In this document: in pieces, positions 63,149 through 64,000 of the stretch
How positions within the stretch are numbered: the first letter of the stretch is position 1
Layout: each line of letters begins with the position of its first letter
Made by a program: the position numbers and the translations under genes
The notes under the pieces: generated by a model
Seen by the model: the letters and a program-made list of their open reading frames with translations, nothing else
Told to the model about the DNA's origin: nothing
The model's database searches: none
Assembly: GCF_017811815.1 (NCBI RefSeq)
Contig: NZ_JADKZI010000003.1
Coordinates: 467,549-531,548 of the forward strand
Direction of reading: 5' to 3'
Length of the DNA: 64,000 nt
Source: Flavonifractor sp. AGMB03687
GTDB taxonomy: Bacteria; Bacillota; Clostridia; Oscillospirales; Oscillospiraceae

Positions 63149-64000
63149 TTATGGGAAGTCACCGTTCTGAAAACCTATTCTATCATATTCGTCAAAAGCA
63201 TTGTTAAGAATAGTTATGTGAGAATTGTACACTGAGGAAGATGGAATATAGGAGGTAGACTCAGAATCTGTATCCACTTCGCGTTTGCCAGTTTTTGTGT
63301 AATAGAATCCTTTATAATATGTAAATTTGTTGGTTAGAGCATATGGGTATCCAGAGCCGCTTACTACTGTTGCATACTTCAACCAACCTGCTCGGAGTCT
63401 ATATTCATAAACACTTTCGCCCATATGGAGGAGACCGTCAGCTCCAGCAATAAGTCCGAGTACACCGACTACCGATGCGCCAGCAGTTAAACCAAGAACT
63501 GCTGTAACGAAACCAACAACGGTCATAGTGTTATGAATCAGATAACTTTTATCCTTATCAACATAAATTTGAAAACCAAATTTAAGGTACATTGTTGTGC
63601 CATTTTGGGTTTTTGTAGTTAATAGGTTCCCCTCATATTCATGGCCATATTTGTCTATAAGCCAACTTCTAAAGTACGTTATATTGTGATCCGCGGCATA
63701 GGGTTGGGGTTGATTTTCATCAAATTGTACTTCAGATACTGAGTCAGGAAGATACGTTTCTTTCCATTGACTTTCATTATCAAAGCAGTATGCTTGAATG
63801 TCAGAAAAATTAATATTTGAAATGTCAGAGGTTATGGCATCAAGATTAAAAGTAAATTCATATACGTAGTCTGGTGACTTGAGATAAACAAGTGCAAATT
63901 GACCTGTTTGATTTGTGTTGTTAATGAGGATGTTAAATCGTACATCTGAGGTTTCTGCACCGCTCATGGTATAGTTTCCATCGGTTACAGGGGCGTTCAT
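63149..64000 (-). CDS. AT-rich unknown protein with a glycine-rich hydrophobic segment, may continue outside window
   Basis: At least 283 residues are read from an ATG at the window edge, which may be internal. Composition is strikingly AT-rich against the GC-rich background, with different codons, suggesting horizontal transfer. The first 150 residues are polar and rich in Asn, Ser, Thr and Tyr in beta-type patterns, resembling an extracellular domain. A 34-residue hydrophobic, glycine-spaced segment follows (158-191, VVGFVTAVLGLTAGASVVGV then LGLIAGADGLLH), which could be a membrane hairpin. After it comes a Tyr-rich region with repeated aromatic pairs (TYYKGFYYTKTG). I do not recognise a family. 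A secreted or surface pore-like or toxin-like protein is one possibility among several. Confidence 0.7.
   Translation of the reverse strand: MNAPVTDGNYTMSGAETSDVRFNILINNTNQTGQFALVYLKSPDYVYEFTFNLDAITSDISNINFSDIQAYCFDNESQWKETYLPDSVSEVQFDENQPQPYAADHNITYFRSWLIDKYGHEYEGNLLTTKTQNGTTMYLKFGFQIYVDKDKSYLIHNTMTVVGFVTAVLGLTAGASVVGVLGLIAGADGLLHMGESVYEYRLRAGWLKYATVVSGSGYPYALTNKFTYYKGFYYTKTGKREVDTDSESTSYIPSSSVYNSHITILNNAFDEYDRIGFQNGDFP

Overview
The window looks like a chromosomal stretch from a GC-rich gut clostridium, most likely of the Oscillospiraceae (Flavonifractor / Lawsonibacter / Pseudoflavonifractor type). This is an inference from gene content: a 1188-residue pyruvate:ferredoxin oxidoreductase, the [FeFe]-hydrogenase maturases HydE/G/F, a cobalamin methionine synthase split from its reactivation domain, SLH-domain surface proteins, a PdaB-like deacetylase and AGGAGG ribosome sites throughout. 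No rRNA, tRNA, CRISPR array or insertion sequence was seen.

Layout. 1-5158: a plus-strand operon of a dihydroorotase-like amidohydrolase (cut by the window edge), an aspartase/adenylosuccinate-lyase superfamily enzyme, malic enzyme and both subunits of NAD-linked dihydroorotate dehydrogenase. There is no pyrB, pyrE or pyrF, and the set reads better as orotate or ureidosuccinate breakdown than as pyrimidine synthesis. 5275-6942: a YczE-type membrane protein divergent from a GntR/FadR regulator. 7112-11842: an accessory and damaged region with an AT-richer VOC protein, a palindromic non-coding stretch, a GlcD-type oxidase and an M60 metalloprotease both cut at the same point (about 8820), and an SLH protein with two lesions. 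11911-17130: a polysaccharide deacetylase, a Cys-rich small protein and the metF / reactivation domain / metH operon, whose middle gene carries a frameshift. 17171-21306: a TM1266-hydE-hydG-hydF operon behind a leader with competing hairpins. 21395-32754: SLH-M15 peptidase, ychF, nifJ, comM, an XRE regulator divergent from a small unknown gene, thiI and cinA. 32815-40641: the minus-strand operon gdpP-rplI-dnaB-tilS-hpt-ftsH. 40875-49604: ilvE, a zinc-peptidase lipoprotein, a pseudouridine synthase, a nitroreductase, a CsoR regulator, a zinc-ribbon membrane protein, dCMP deaminase, trmO and a TetM/EF-G-like GTPase fused to a YacP/Rae1-type NYN nuclease domain. 49702-52195: a probable 7-alpha-hydroxysteroid dehydrogenase and an ECF sigma / membrane regulator pair. 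52241-62723: a long minus-strand cell-envelope operon zapA-U32-dut-maf-mreC-mreD-DUF6056-PBP2-GH13. 62724-64000: a decayed small ORF and an AT-rich unknown gene leaving the window.

How the genes fit together. The central metabolism is that of a strict anaerobe: malic enzyme and PFOR would feed pyruvate carbon and ferredoxin electrons, and the Hyd maturases would equip a hydrogenase encoded elsewhere. The envelope operon couples division (ZapA), nucleotide-pool cleaning (Dut, Maf) and rod elongation (MreC, MreD, PBP2). The most promising leads are the possible orotate-catabolism operon, the GTPase-nuclease fusion, the hyd leader, the paired operators at 29.8 kb and the rearrangement (or mis-join) at 8820. 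Several single-base lesions (about 10.79, 14.39 and 62.99 kb) could be real decay or assembly error, and sequence alone does not decide.
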